A stretch of 42,118 bases of DNA from Podaxis mareebaensis (GCA_018524725.1 JAEUWP010000191.1:1-42118); one strand, 5' to 3'; positions 1 to 10,176 are shown, numbered from the stretch's first letter. Notes: generated by a model not told the origin, from the letters alone. A program made the numbers and translations.

Positions 1-1352
1 GGGAAAGCGGAGGCCACAATAGGCTTACACTGAGTAGGAGCAGCTATTGTTTTACGAGGCACCCAGTGACGGTTAACTGTTGACCAGGCATTGGAATTAA
101 GATTAGGGTTAGCCTTTTCCTGGCTGGATGGACCAGGAGCAGCAGGGATAGCGGGTTGGGCGGGAGGGGGGAGCATGTCAGTATCGATGATAGATGTTGA
201 GGACTCACCCGGCTTGTTAGGGTCCACAGGTGGGAGATGTGAGAGGGCGATTGCTCGCGCAGTGTCCCTGTCGAGTTGCGAATCTGAGCTTTGGGACTGC
301 CCAATAGCATCAGAAGGAATAGGGGAGGTGAAGCTCTGGGACTGCCCAGTAGTGTCACCTTTAGGGGATGGGGAGGACACTGCCGGTGCTTTTTCAGCCT
401 GGCGTTCTTGACGATGTCTGGTGGACATAGGGGTAGGTGTGGGGGATAAAGTATGGGAGGGGGGGAATTGCATAGAAATGGCGTCATAAAGGCACACATT
501 ATGGTTATTGAAGGGGACAGACTTGCCCCGGAGTTGCTCAGAATGAGCAATGGTTTGGATTAGGTGGACGAGTGAGGAAGTGCCCTCAAAAGTGGAGAAG
601 TCACCTCTGTTGTTGGCCCACGAGGATAGCCAACTAGAGGTATAAGAAAGAAGCGCTGTAAGTAGGCTAAGCGCTTTGGGGTCGGACGTGTTAGTGACAT
701 CAATGTCACTAAATATGTCACACAAGGAGGAGTGGATTGCTGACCAATCCATTCCACGGGACACAGGGTCTGTGCCTTGAGGATGATTGTCGGTTGGGGG
801 GGAAATGGGAGTGAAAGTGGGAAGAGCAGGAAGGGGGTCAGAGGGTTGAGCTTCATCCCAGGCTGTCCCAGGAGTAGGAGGGACGAAACCGTAGGAGGAG
901 GTGATAGCCTGAGCAGGTGAGAGGATCCTTTGAGAGGGGGCGATCTCGGGGGAAAGGATGATATTTTCGCTAACCGGCGTGAGGGATTGAGCGATTGACT
1001 TGGGGGTAGAGGTACCTTGGGAGTGGTCCTCATTGTCTTCAACTGAAGAGGCTGATGCGGCGTCGTCATCTTCTCTAAGTTTCATACTCTTCTCCAGTCG
1101 ATTGGAGAGAGAATGGTCAGTAGAATAGGAGCGCTTGGCTCCGATGGAGGGAGAGGGTGAAGGGGGTTTCTTAATGAAGTTTTCAGAAACCTGGAAGTCA
1201 TTGAAGAGAGGGACTGAAGCCTCTTGGGGTAAAGTCAGGTTGGGTGCTATACTGGTGCTAGAGCGACGACGATGAACGATTCTGGAACGGATGGAGCTGG
1301 CGGTCTTCTTGAAGCCTCCAAAGATGCCGCTAGAGTCTTTGGAGTCTTTCAT
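1..1352 (-). CDS. LINE ORF1 (gag-like) protein, N-terminal 450 codons, open
   Basis: This is the first ORF of LINE copy J, a gag-like nucleic-acid-binding protein that would package the element's RNA. The start is the ATG at 1352-1350, reading MKDSKDSSGIFGG, which matches MSNPKDSSSGLGG at 30197. I read the frame through to base 1 and saw no stop. The protein is Pro/Ser-rich and largely disordered. Conserved blocks shared with the 30197 copy include STPKSIAQSLTPV, LSPEIAPS, AISMQFPPSHTLSPTPTPM and RQERQAEKAPAVSSPSP. The zinc knuckles expected at the C-terminus lie beyond the window. Frame and codon use are undamaged, unlike every other ORF1 in this window. Confidence 0.8.
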   Translation of the reverse strand, partial: MKDSKDSSGIFGGFKKTASSIRSRIVHRRRSSTSIAPNLTLPQEASVPLFNDFQVSENFIKKPPSPSPSIGAKRSYSTDHSLSNRLEKSMKLREDDDAASASSVEDNEDHSQGTSTPKSIAQSLTPVSENIILSPEIAPSQRILSPAQAITSSYGFVPPTPGTAWDEAQPSDPLPALPTFTPISPPTDNHPQGTDPVSRGMDWSAIHSSLCDIFSDIDVTNTSDPKALSLLTALLSYTSSWLSSWANNRGDFSTFEGTSSLVHLIQTIAHSEQLRGKSVPFNNHNVCLYDAISMQFPPSHTLSPTPTPMSTRHRQERQAEKAPAVSSPSPKGDTTGQSQSFTSPIPSDAIGQSQSSDSQLDRDTARAIALSHLPPVDPNKPGESSTSIIDTDMLPPPAQPAIPAAPGPSSQEKANPNLNSNAWSTVNRHWVPRKTIAAPTQCKPIVASAF

Positions 1353-1436
1353 GATGATTTAGGACGAGTAACTGTATTCCTTGAACTATGAATAACTGAA
1401 CCACTGAGACGATGGTGGTAGTTACTGAGAAAGGAA
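1..1436 (-). mobile_element. LINE-1 family copy J, 5' end, cut by window edge
   Basis: This is the 5' end of a non-LTR retrotransposon on the minus strand. It holds a short 5' UTR (1436-1353) and an open ORF1 that runs off the window. The 5' boundary near 1436 is where similarity starts with the plus-strand fragment at 10803: both begin with CCTTTCTCAGTAACTACC. ORF1 also aligns with the long copy at 30197. CpG dinucleotides are frequent here and nearly absent in 1500-30000, which marks it as a young insertion. ORF2 and the 3' end lie outside the window, so completeness cannot be judged. Confidence 0.85.
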
Positions 1437-2155
1437 GGTGTTTAACTGCCCAATGATGGGTTTAGGACAGGCTTCAGTTAGAATCCTTGGACTGGGTTGG
1501 ATGTGGGGCCTTTGATCTATGCATATCCATATATGGTAAAAAGTAGACATGAAGTGACTTGTTATATGCAAATCTCATGATCAAGATTCACCACATGGGG
1601 AAAATAAATTCATGTTGTTATAAAATAAGAGGAGAGATGGAAACTTCAGATGAATACCCAGTCACAGTTTTTGTGCCATCACCTAGTGCATAGAGTATAG
1701 GGAGTCAACCAGTAGACAAATCCTGAAAGATGTTGGAACCCAGGTCAGGTGAGTCTACAACAGTGTTCCTTTCAATGTGTGGCTCTCTTACCAGGTTGGT
1801 GAACTAGACAGCTTCAAGATGGAAGTCAAACTGGAACTATTTGCATGAAAATTGTTCAACAATACTGTAAGAGAGTTTGATGGCTTATTGCAATCAGGAG
1901 AGAAAGTGAGAACAGCAAAGGACTGGGTGGTGGATGTCTTTGCAAGGGCATTGGTGAGTTGGTATTGGCAGCAAATGGCAATGGCTATGTTCAAGGTCAC
2001 TCTTGCAGGATATATTTGAACTACATGCCAAAAGTATACATGACAGCAAAGATAATTATGAGAAAGATGAGGCATGCTTGAGCAAGGTGGATAAGCTGTC
2101 CACTGTGGAGACTGAGGAGGATGAGGAAATGGAAGAAGTTGTGTGAGTGGGCTGA
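1437..2155. other. Unassigned decayed sequence
   Basis: This is AT-rich, CpG-poor sequence between the LINE 5' end and a decayed acidic ORF. On the plus strand, 1818-2030 gives a broken coding-like stretch (MEVKLELFA, then KLFNNTVREFDGLLQSGEKV) interrupted by stops. I cannot assign it. No RNA gene or clear regulatory signal is visible. Confidence 0.4.
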
Positions 2156-2488
2156 AGGAAGAGGAGACTCATCCTCTCCTCCTCCCAAGAGGAGCTGACA
2201 GAAGAGGAGGGTAGTTCAGATGGGGCCAGTGAACATCCTTGGAAGAAATTACAGGTTTTGGATGATGAGGCAACTGAAGCTGAAGATGATGAAACCCCTG
2301 AAGCTGAAGATGATGAATCTGAAGGAATGAGTGAGGATGTGGTTGGAAGAAGCTCACAAGCCAATGAGGTGATGAAGCCACAGGCAGAGCAGAAAGTGAC
2401 AGTGGTCCAGATCAAACATCAGAACAGATATGAGAGCCTAATGGCCCAGGCTGTCTACAACAGACAAAGGCAAAGGGGCCTTGCCTAG
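2156..2488 (+). pseudogene. Acidic ORF fragment with an EAEDDE repeat, unrecognised
   Basis: An open stretch of about 110 codons runs from a stop near 2153 to the TAG at 2486-2488. It has no good ATG at its start. The product is strongly acidic in the middle, with a short tandem repeat (ATEAEDDET then PEAEDDES), followed by a more basic, Gln/Arg-rich end (KHQNRYESLMAQAVYNRQRQ). Downstream of the stop the same frame continues in a coding-like way (IYDRNKV) before further stops, so this is probably a piece of a longer decayed gene. A gag-like or chromatin-associated protein would fit the composition, but no family is recognised. The overlapping minus-strand Ser-rich ORF (2056-2415) is its shadow. 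Confidence 0.35.
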
Positions 2489-3454
2489 ATCTATGATAGA
2501 AACAAGGTGTAGTTAGATGACAGCAGACTTGAAAACAAATTGCAACTTAGGCTCTGAGGGGCAGGTTTGGGATCAATATGTAAATGATGCACATGGGGCT
2601 GACTGGGGCCTTGGATACACTACCAAGTAGAGCAGTTATCATGAGGAGGGTTGAATCAGAAGACTTGGGGAAGTAGAATGGATGGATCACATTGGTCCCA
2701 GTAATGGGGTCATGTCATCAAGATGAAACTGAAATTAGATATAAGGGAAGGGATAGTGGTGCAAAACACACTTGCAACAGAAAATGCTCAGCATGTAGCC
2801 TGCAGAGTCAAAAGACCCCTTGATCAACTGAATCAAGTCCCAGCTCCATGTCCTGCCTGAGTTTGAGCAGTTGGTGCTTATGCAGCAACTGGGTAATCAA
2901 GTGCATGTGGACCAGATTTTGATTACAGTCTTGGACTGTCTGACAGTGAGTGAAGTTGGATTGACTAGAGGGAAACAGTAACAGTTACTGAGCCCCTTGG
3001 ATTTGCAGGGTGAGCTACTTGATATCAATGTTTTGTTGGGGAATGAAGGAAGGCATGAACACAGAGGAAGTATGAGCTGTGGAAATCAGGTGGATGATGC
3101 ATGAGATATAACAAATAAATGATTGTAACATTGTAGACCTCTATGCAGATTGGGACTGTGGAACATTTGAAAATATCTGATGAAACAAGAAAGCTTGCCT
3201 ACAATCAAATCTGTCAAATGAGTTACCAATGGCAGTGATTGTGTTATATGTGCAGTGTCATCAAGTAGTTGAAGTGCAAAAGAATCATGCTGGAGAGGAC
3301 ACAGGTGGTCAGGAAATGCAAATGGAAGGGATGCTGGTCTAAATTTGGAGGGAAGGAGCTGGCCAAACAAGAGCCATGCATCTTGTCCTGACTAAAAGAA
3401 AAGAGATACCAGTCTGTGTGAGCCTCCTGTGCACATTTAAGTCAGTGGAATGGT
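2489..3454. other. Unassigned decayed sequence
   Basis: No intact gene is visible. Short coding-like runs appear on the plus strand, with stops every 10-40 codons and almost no CpG. One example is the region around 3180-3370, giving SDETRKLAYNQICQM. This is consistent with an old mutated gene or transposon body that I cannot name. Confidence 0.35.
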
Positions 3455-3977
3455 GTGGACAAGCCAAAGATGAGAAGTGCAACACCTGGACCCTTGGGTC
3501 TATTCACTCCTAGTCATGACATCATGTTGAATGCATATCCACTACATGAGATGCTGACAAAGATAGTTGAGGCCAATATATTGGAGCTTGGGAACAAGCT
3601 CAGTGACATAGTACTGGCATACATAGTCACAATTACCATGTTGGAAATGACAATGGTACAAGGGAAGGAACAAACTCACTATGAATGAATGCTGACTCAG
3701 TTCATCAATAGAAGCAAGTCCAAATGGGGATAGAAGACCCCAGCAGTCATGAAGAAACACCCATAGCTCTCAAGCACCCCAAAAAGAGGAGACATTACAC
3801 TGAACCAGTCAGAAAGCCACTTGATAGCTTTGATGCTATGGAGAGGACCTCAAGGGAATTGAAAAAAAGATGGATAAGATGGAGAGGCATGTTGAAATGG
3901 TGGAGGAAGAAGTGAAGGCCCTCCATGCCAACTTGAAGGCAATGGAGGATGATGGGAAGGGGGAAATGATGATGTGA
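3455..3977 (+). pseudogene. Decayed ORF with basic and coiled-coil segments, unrecognised
   Basis: Two open pieces in neighbouring frames appear to belong together. 3455-3688 reads MDKPKMRSATPGPLGLFTP and ends at a TGA. 3724 onward reads a basic patch (KHPKKRRHYTEPVRK) and then, after a frameshift near 3870, a heptad-like helix (MDKMERHVEMVEEEVKALH). A basic segment followed by a coiled coil is common in gag-like and DNA-binding proteins, but I do not recognise a family. Stops and the frameshift make it a pseudogene. The minus-strand ORFs over 3795-4222 are Ser/His/Pro-rich shadows. Confidence 0.3.
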
Positions 3978-5024
3978 GAAAGACAGCTGCAATTGAGATC
4001 TGTAACATTGACATAAATAGAGGGTCTTGGGACATATGCAAAGTAAATATACAAACCTATTGCACAGAATGGATGACAACAGCCTTGGCAGCCATGTGGA
4101 ATATGACTACTTGTTTGAGGAATACTATGAGGTCTATTAGCCTGGCAACTTGGAGCTGAGGATGAAGTGAAGGAATTGATGGTTGTGGACTGTGGAGGAT
4201 GAGGCAGAAACATTAAAGGCAATTGTGTAGCATTACATTGAGGCAGAGGAGTAAGAAATGATGCAGAGGATGGAGACCATGGAGGAAGTGTATACTGCCA
4301 TGCTAATGGCTCTGGATGACATCAAGGTGAAGCTTTCTCTGAGTTTCATGCCTGGGTACTGGATCTGACTATGTAGACATAGTGTACATACAAGGGCCTA
4401 CTTGATCAGCAGACTATGCAAAAGGGACAGAGTGGGACACTAATCAGGATCAAAGATGTAGTGAAGTGTATAGAGAAAGCAAAGGTGAGAGAAAAGAAGG
4501 GCAGGACATCATAGATGAGACAAAACTACACATTGGATTACATTGAGCTATTCATGTAATACTCCTCCACAAACCACAGCAGTATGGCCATTGAGTTGTT
4601 TTGTGCCCTGTGAGAGGTTCAGCAGTCAACCAGTTTCAGTACTGCTCAGCAGATGTGAACTGAGTCCTGAAGAATGATTCCATGGCAGGTCAAGCACAGT
4701 CAGAGTAAAAGAGAGTGTAGAGCAGAGGAGGAATGCAGTCAGGATAGACACAGATGTTATGAGTGAGCAGGTATGGGTGGAGATGTTCATCAATGTGAGG
4801 AATATGGCACCTGTAGCACAACAGACTGTGGATATGAGGGTTGAATCTAATGGCATCATGCCAAAATCAGTACTCTGTAAACCCATTGGGGAGGAAGGGG
4901 CAGTTGTTTGCAAGGTAGCCACTGGGGTCTTTGTTCAATGCAAGGCAGCAGGTGTATGAGTCACCAATCATGGCCAGTGCACTGACAAGGCACTGACAGT
5001 ATCTGTGAGTATTGGCTTGCTCAG
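3978..5024. other. Unassigned decayed sequence up to the helicase pseudogene
   Basis: No supported gene is visible. The plus strand has one short open stretch, 4759-4959 (MSEQVWVEMFINVRNMAPVA), without recognisable motifs. The sequence is CpG-poor and rich in TG/CA, as in the rest of the old part of the window. It may continue the decayed element seen from 2156 onward. Confidence 0.3.
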
Positions 5025-5325
5025 TCATCTGCCACTGCTTGCTACTCTAGGCTTGAGACTAGAAGACATTGGACCCTGACAAGGACACAGAGGCACTGCT
5101 GCTGGTCCTGCTGAGTGGGGTGGCTCTTTCAACTCACTTGCCTGTTGCAGGAGAGGGAGAGTATGCAATGCTTGAGTGGCAGTCAGGTGTAGGAAATGAT
5201 TGGATGGGGAATGAGCCATAATGCTGAGTGGGAATGAGCAATGGCTAAGAATGTGAGTGTGGCTAGCTGGACTGTAGTCCCTATGAGGAGGGCAGCTGTC
5301 CCTGACTAGATGATGGCATTGGGGC

Positions 5326-6192
5326 TTAGGACAACTTCTGAATGGAGGATGACAGCAGGTGAGAATGCAATGCTTGAGGGGTGGATGGCACAGCCTGGAA
5401 ACATGAGGGTCCTTGTGTGGAGGGCAGTGGCAGTGGATAGTACTGAGAAGAGGAAGGGCCTGTAAAGGTGTCCAGGTTGGGGTCAGAATGACTGTCAGTC
5501 TCAACAGAAGCAGAGAGGGAGAGTTGCTGTGAGGGGAGCATGGGTTGACAATAGCTGCAAAGCTGGTTGTCTGGAGATGAAGAGCAAAGAATGCCTTCTC
5601 CATCAGTGAATTGGGTGATGAGGAAGCAAATGCAGAGGTCAGACTGAAATATGAGGTTGTGCATGTCCCCTCACCCAGTGTGATTGATAGATCCTTCTGG
5701 GAGGTAGGGCATGAGCCTAGATCCTGGAATGAAATGGCATTGGGCAGGCTGCCCATTTCTTTCTGCACATCTGACTTCCTGGATGTAATTGATGAGCTTG
5801 TATGGAGTGCCACAATGGCTGACAAATTCAATACTGTGATAATTGTTGCCTGCACCAAAGGTGTGGGTCCAGACCATGACCATGTGAGTCCCATTGACCC
5901 AGCTCTTGTACATCTTCCATTGCTGCTCTGGAGTGATGAAGTCTTAGCCACTGTAGAACTCACACTCAAGGGCTTCAGCAAGGGAGTAGCCAAGCTCAAT
6001 GTAAGGTATGTAGATGAGTGCATGACCCTCCTTGGAGAACAAGGGTAGAGCTTGACAGTAGAGGTTGACCATGGTATCAACAAGGACCTCCTGTGTCTGG
6101 ATGGCAGGGTGGACAAAGTATTGCAGCTCTGGACAATTGGTGGGCACATGGAGGATGATGGCTTCTTGGTGGAGGTGGAAGTTGTGCAGCAT
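5326..6192 (-). other. RecQ-type helicase C-terminal lobe and Cys tail
   Basis: 5944-6192 matches the start of the second RecA lobe, with KEGHALIYIPYIELGYSLAE in place of the family's KAIVYC-x-AE. 5671-5913 carries motifs V and VI: WTHTFGAGNNYHSIEFVSHC, then YIQEVRCAERNGQPAQCHFI, where the intact family has Q-E-x-GRAGRDG-x-PA. Both Arg fingers are degraded. 5326-5664 then reads FTDGEGILCSSS and LCSYC, the usual DG...C...C-x2-C ending. The agreement of three consecutive motifs makes the assignment firm. Confidence 0.7.
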
Positions 6193-6282
6193 GATGTCAA
6201 GTGACCTTGGAGGGACTGTGCCAGATGGAAGAATCCACTGGGCAGGGATAGAGTGGAGAGCATAGATCTGGCAGAGGGATTT

Positions 6283-6714
6283 CTAGTAATGCTGAGCAGT
6301 CTGCACTGTGTAGACTTCATTGAGGACAAACCTGGGAATAGTTATCCTCAGGTGAGCCTCTTGGATGAGTTGGGAAAAACAGGCTGTCTGAGTGTGTTTG
6401 ATAGTGGTCAGGAGGATGGGCTTCTCAGCATCTATCTGTTTGGTCTGTGAAGTGAAGACTGCATAGGGGATGCCATAGTTCAAGAGTCAGTGCTCATAAT
6501 CCTGGAGGAGAGAGATGAAGGGAAGGATAAAGATACTGAGAGAGGATGAGTTGAGAAGTGCAGAGATGAGGGGGACCATTATCTTGCCACTGCCAGTGGG
6601 GAGGATCACAACAACATTGTTGATGAAGCTAGTGGTGGCCAGGACAGCATCACATTGAGTGTCTGATGTCCATGTAGCAGTGGAATCTTTGAGTAGAGTC
6701 CAAAGAAGCTCCAA
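6283..6714 (-). other. RecQ-type helicase core, N-terminal lobe (motifs 0, I, Ia)
   Basis: 6487-6714 reads a Q-motif-like stretch (TWTSDTQCDAVLA), then the Walker A motif VVILPTGSGKIMVPLISAL, then motif Ia (IFILPFISLLQDYEH). After a stop the protein continues in 6283-6483 (LLTTIKHTQTACFSQLIQEA), where the family has motif II in a D-E-x-H context. Here the sequence is FVLNEVYTV, so the catalytic Asp and His are not preserved. This is a decayed RecQ ATPase. Confidence 0.7.
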
Positions 6715-6985
6715 GCATCATGTTTCCAGCTTGAGAAGTTTCTGACAACAAGGAGAGACATGTGAGTTGGGTTGCCAAGGGATTTAGATAAATGTGAAAC
6801 ATATAGCTTCCTCTGATTTGCCTGGTGGCCATGAGGAGAAAAGGCAGGCAGGTGGAGTAGGGCAACATAGTGTTTGAGAAGGGGGAGTAGGGGGCAGTAG
6901 TGTGATAGAGGGGGTGTTAGTTATCAATGACTTGCTGAGTAGCTATGTGAAAAAAAAAAGCTGTTGTCAATAGGGATTTAGTAGC

Positions 6986-8600
6986 TCAGAGGACAGGAAC
7001 ACATACTGTGCATAGTTGTTCAACTGCCCCTTCAAGGTGGTCAAGGAGCATGGTTGGCTGGGGTGGCACTGGAATTGGTGCCTTGGTATCTTCTTTGGGC
7101 AGGTACTCCAGATACATTTCAGGAGAGGCCAAAAGAGTGTATGAAAGACAGAGCCAGCCAGAGGGAATATTCATGAAGTGTGTCCATTTGTTGGTGACTT
7201 GAAAGAATGCATCCAAGAAGTCCTCACTGTGGTGAGTGAACATGTCTGGAGTGAGGCCATAGATCTGGGTTACCATCACTCTGCTATGGCCAGCTTGAAG
7301 TGCACTGGCTGTGTTAACAGTGTCAGCTGAAATGAGGGCATTGTAATCAGGACAGTGCTTGTGGCAGATGGTGACAAAAAGCTGGCACCACTTGCTAAGG
7401 GAGATAGGGGTACCTAAGGTGAATGATGACACCTGCCTGAAGTAGTCTGAAAGGTGCTCAGTGTCATAAACCTTTTGGATGTTTGGAAAGAGGTTATAGT
7501 GCAGGAACTTCTGGACCAGGACATCTTTTGGGAAGATGACTGACCCATACAGCTTGGCCATGGGAATGCAAAGACCAGGGAGTGGAAGATCATGCTACTG
7601 GTGAAGGAGTTGATTGGATGAGGGATGAGCTTCTCCTGGCCAGCATTTGCACTCATCTTGTTGTAGTGGGTTATGACAACCCAGCAATGGTGCATCTTAT
7701 AAAAGCCACAGAGCTGAGAGGCAGTATTTCAATATTGGAGACAGGTGAGTTCAGTTCCATGTGCAGGGGCCCCAGCAAGAAGCTCAATAAGCATTACAAA
7801 ATGAAGCTAGAGATCACAGAACTGCCTGTACCAGAGCTGCAGGTGAGGGATGTCCCACATAGGGTCACTAGTCTCAGGGTGGAAGCCCTTGGTGAACTAG
7901 CAGAACAGAGCCAGGTCTTTAAGGATGGTCTCTATGAGACCATGTTTGTATTTCCCAAGAAATGAGTTTCTGGGGTTGTCAAGGAAGCAGTGGCCTGGAG
8001 TGTCATCAGTGAGGTTGTCTTCAATGCAATCTGTGGGGGCTATAAAGTGGTATCCAAGGAAAATGTCATTGACCATGAATTGGTAGGTTGAGAGAAGGAG
8101 GCTGCAGGCTGTACCACAGATTTGTGTCATTGAGATTGAGCCACTATGGAATAGGACCTCTTAGTAATTGTCACCCTTCCAAAGCACAGCAGACATTCCA
8201 ATAGTCATATAAACAATATCAGATGCAAGGTGCTGAAGGCTGCAAAGGTGTTGAATGGACCCTCAATCCTCTCTATATACATGATAGATAGCTGGTTTAG
8301 TGCAGCTGACACATCAGGTTTCTTGTGAGCCTGACAGAGAATGACCAGATGGAGGATGTAAGTGAGCTTTGCAAAGGGACCTATGATATCCTTTGGGTAT
8401 GCCCAGCAGTGATTCCACTTGATGGAGGACAATGCAACATAGCAATGGACATGGTCACCCAGGATGTTGGCTGTAGAGAGTGACCAGTGGGTAGAGAAAA
8501 TGCTGAAGAGGAGCTTCTGGATGCTATCAGTGTACTCTTCAAGTTTAGCATCATTGGGTATAGACTTGAGTTTGTTGATGGCATCTTTGATGGGGGACAT
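6986..8600 (-). other. Middle region of the helicase pseudogene
   Basis: Three open pieces carry the middle of the protein: 8205-8600, 7897-8130 and 6986-7561. The last ends with AGHSRVMVTQIYGLTPDMF followed by a W-x-H-like stretch, a pattern seen just upstream of the helicase core in fungal telomere-linked helicases. It faintly resembles the end of a tyrosine recombinase fold, but I see no complete catalytic set and do not claim that activity. Stops and frame changes separate the three pieces. Confidence 0.5.
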
Positions 8601-8794
8601 TAGGGGAAGATGATATGGACCATGATCTTGAAGAAGAAAGGCAATAAGACATATAGCCTCATGGCAGTACTTGGCTGATGTCTCATTACTGTTCTAGTGG
8701 GTGTGAAAGGGCTGGTTGGAAATTCCCCTGGAAAGGCAACATAGTCTTAAGCATCAGAAACAGCAAGGCTGTGACAAAGAAAAAAGGGGGAGGC

Positions 8795-9568
8795 TTACAT
8801 CTTGAGTGGATTCTCCATGTTCAGCTTTTGCAGAGTGAGTAAGGGTGTTTTTGTGATGAGAGCAATGTCAGCCACAAACTTCATAAACACCACCTGGGAA
8901 AGCCATGGGAACTCCTGGCCACTTGGGGCAACTATGAGGGAGTGTAGAAAGTTGACATTATATCTCTGCACATGTTTGGACCAGTTGGTTGACTGAAGCC
9001 ACTGGCTGAGCTCTTGGGGATTGGAGAACCCCAAGGGATTGAGTTTGACTGCTGCAGTGCATTCTGCATCAAGCACATCAAGCCAGGCATGAGAGGAACT
9101 GGAAGCTAACTGGGTGGAGAGGTTAACTGGGAAGAAACAGTTTTCCCCACACATGTTGTTGAGGCATTGTGCAGGAACAGAAGACCATGAGGCAGGAACA
9201 GGGACTCTAGGATGATATTTTTGATGATGCTTTTCCATTGATCCTGCTGTACTATAGACTTTGTTGCATCCCTCTGCAACACACAGCAATGCATCAAGAT
9301 AGAGCTTCAGGCCAGTAATGGCATCAATGCAGGAGGTGATGGTAGGCAAAGTCAAGACAATATCTAGCTCCTTACAAGTTTCATGGAGCAGGTCTTCATC
9401 TACCAAGGTCTTGCAGCTGGGGTGGTTGGTGTGGACATGGGCTGCAGCAAGTTGGGGTGATATAGCAATGTCACATCCAGAGCAGATGAGGAACTTGTAC
9501 ATTGGCTCATAGTATAGCCCAATCATGGATAAGTACCAATAAATGCTGAGTAGGATACCAATATGCAT
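8795..9568 (-). other. OrsD/DUF3505-like segment of the helicase pseudogene
   Basis: The longest intact piece of the helicase pseudogene has 257 codons. It carries two fingers. The first is LICSGCDIAISPQLAAAHV with THNH-type histidines (HTNHPSC). The second, CVAEGCNKVYSTAGSMEKHH with QKYH, is C-x4-C-x12-H-x4-H. This pair, separated by about 70 residues, is the hallmark of the OrsD (DUF3505) family. The C-terminal part (LQSTNWSKHVQRYNVNFLHS, then TLQKLNMENPLK) resembles the block that follows OrsD in telomere-linked helicases. Confidence 0.7.
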
Positions 9569-9696
9569 GATGGTGGACTGCTAGAGAGAGTCAGAGGATG
9601 GATAATGAGTTTGGAAAGCAACTCACATTGACCTCTTTGTCATCTTCTGCTTCAATCTGCTTGGCAAAGGAAAGTGCACCTTCCTCAACAGTTTGC

Positions 9697-10056
9697 TCAG
9701 GTTGGCTTGATGAGGGAATGAGAACCCAAGAAAGTTGAGAAAACATTGGGGAAGAGGGTACAGCATATGCTCACTGTTTGAGGGATCCCCACCCAGTTGG
9801 GCTTGTGCTTGGAGACGTGTTCCACAAGCTTGACAGTAGTGGCATAAGTCTTCTGGCACAGGGGACTGTCACAGAAACATTCCAAAAAGTGGCTGGTGGA
9901 GTAAAGGACAGTAGCTTCTTGGTTTGTATAGTAACAAATGATGAATGGCATGCAATGTGTGATATGCTCAGTGAGCTGGGCATCACTAGTGAGAGTCTTT
10001 GGACAGTAGGGGCACTTTGACATCTGGGTAGAATCAATGCACTGTATATTGAGCAA
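9697..10056 (-). other. N-terminal zinc-finger segment of the helicase pseudogene
   Basis: The frame reads MSKCPYCPKTLTSDAQLTEH followed by ITHC. This is a C-x2-C...H-x3-H/C finger, followed by a second Cys/His cluster with CFCDSPLCQ and HVSKH. The spacing suits the C2H2-like fingers that open OrsD-type proteins. The frame is lost downstream of 9700, before the next segment. Confidence 0.6.
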
Positions 10057-10135
10057 ATGGGTCTTTTATATTCAAATATCACAGTCTTACTGGAACATCC
10101 TTCCACTTTCAGCTTTGGAGAGGTCTTTCTTGAGG

Positions 10136-10176
10136 AAAGAAGAAAAAACCAAAATAAAAATAAAATAAAATAAACA
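10136..10176. repeat. A-rich simple sequence
   Basis: Short AAAAT units (aaaataaaaataaaataaa) lie just upstream of the helicase pseudogene's first finger. It could be a decayed poly(A) tail or simple-sequence expansion. No element ending here is recognised. Confidence 0.5.

Larger units (their letters stand above)
5025..10056 (-). pseudogene. OrsD zinc-finger / RecQ-type helicase (telomere-linked-helicase-like), broken
   Basis: This is one large decayed gene read from right to left. The order is N-terminal C2H2-like fingers (9697-10056), an OrsD/DUF3505-like region (8795-9568), an alpha-rich middle (8600-6986), a RecQ-like ATPase core (6714-6283), a helicase C-terminal lobe (6192-5671) and a Cys-containing tail (5664-5326). 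The intact family would be an ATP-dependent 3'-5' DNA helicase of about 1,600 residues. The same domain order occurs in fungal telomere-linked helicases and in many unplaced basidiomycete copies (family knowledge). Pieces lie in different frames separated by stops, so it cannot give a full protein. Almost no CpG remains. The 3' boundary is approximate. Confidence 0.75.

Noticed and set aside
104..117. Telomere-like gattagggttagcc (and ggctaaccctaacccc near 31440)
   Set aside because: Both lie at the same codons of LINE ORF1 (KANPN) in two copies, so they are coding sequence. There is no array of TTAGGG repeats.
44..1069. ORFs at 44-550 (-), 560-1069 (-) and 91-411 (+)
   Set aside because: They overlap the true ORF1 frame of LINE copy J, which is open over the whole stretch and aligns with copy B. 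They are shadows of it.
2056..2415. Ser-rich minus-strand ORF of 119 codons
   Set aside because: It is the complement of GA-rich sequence coding the acidic ORF on the plus strand; poly-Ser comes from GAGGA-type codons read backwards.
5025..6329. 434-codon minus-strand open frame, the longest in the window
   Set aside because: Its Ser/Pro/Leu/His-rich translation has no helicase motif, while the shifted frames of the same stretch carry RecQ motifs V and VI. It is a shadow frame.
6986..7561. Tyrosine recombinase (Crypton-like) domain in the helicase middle region
   Set aside because: Only a weak AGHS...Y-like pattern is present. The R...H-x-x-R...Y set cannot be identified, and the same block belongs to telomere-linked helicases.
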